A stretch of 64,000 nt of DNA from Cladopsammia gracilis (Eukaryota; Cnidaria; Anthozoa; Scleractinia; Dendrophylliidae). The stretch spans positions 1,427,501-1,491,500 of the forward strand of contig JAJGOT010000099.1 of NCBI GenBank assembly GCA_022457155.1, written 5' to 3'. Below are positions 63,973 through 64,000 of the stretch, one piece after another. Position numbers and translations under genes: made by a program. Each line of letters opens with the position of its first letter. Within the stretch, counting starts at the first letter, position 1. The notes under the pieces are model-generated. The model did no database searches. It was given only the letters and a program-made list of their open reading frames with translations, and was not told the DNA's origin.

Positions 63973-64000
63973 TTTTGTAGTCGAGAAGATGAATTTTGAT

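Overview
The window looks like nuclear DNA of an anthozoan cnidarian, most likely a stony coral. It is AT-rich, its genes are sparse and mostly intronless, it is crowded with short terminal-inverted-repeat (TIR) elements, and it carries DIRS-like, Penelope-like and LINE retroelement pieces plus tRNA-derived SINEs of a type common in coral genomes. Nothing suggests a prokaryote: there are no operons or Shine-Dalgarno sites. The species call is inference. No sequence search was possible.

Two host gene families dominate, and all recognisable gene copies lie on the minus strand. The first is a BTB-BACK-PHR protein of 434-437 residues, a BTBD1/2/3/6-like probable Cullin-3 adaptor. It has seven copies, named a to g here: a 8172-9482, b 12426-13727 (broken), c 25483-26796, d 30627-31938 (frameshifted), e 42769-44073 (one nonsense codon), f 52020-53330, g 56231-57535. 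The second is a set of intronless rhodopsin-class GPCRs of two types. Type I is at 4305-5300 (intact) and 48294-49293 (frameshifted). Type II is at 27018-28043 (intact), 14404-15398 (broken) and 58216-58724 (truncated), with several small shards beside the BTB genes. BTB and GPCR copies alternate, so the locus seems to have grown by duplication of a BTB+GPCR unit.

Layout. 1-1663: decayed retroelement and repeats. 1664-14935: copy A of a large duplication (GPCR-I, BTB a, GPCR-II shards, BTB b, GPCR-II pseudogene). 15400-25300: no host gene, but SINE, LINE 3' ends, TIR elements, a 44-base C run, an AT microsatellite and a ~182-bp minisatellite. 25483-32150: BTB c, intact GPCR-II, BTB d. 32150-36786: TTAA-flanked foldback elements. 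36787-41631: an apparently complete DIRS-like tyrosine-recombinase retrotransposon. 41695-42290: a Penelope-like insertion. 42769-44073: BTB e. 47209-58724: copy B of the duplication. 58725-64000: repeats only.

The two large copies are nearly collinear and differ by clean transposon insertions, small indels and reciprocal gene damage: copy A keeps GPCR-I but lost BTB b, while copy B keeps BTB g but lost GPCR-I. This is either a recent ~12-kb duplication or two haplotypes placed in one scaffold. Whether the BTB adaptors act on the neighbouring GPCRs is speculation. What the sequence does show is a conserved BTB/BACK body with a strongly variable stretch at the start of the PHR domain, as expected if substrate recognition is diversifying.
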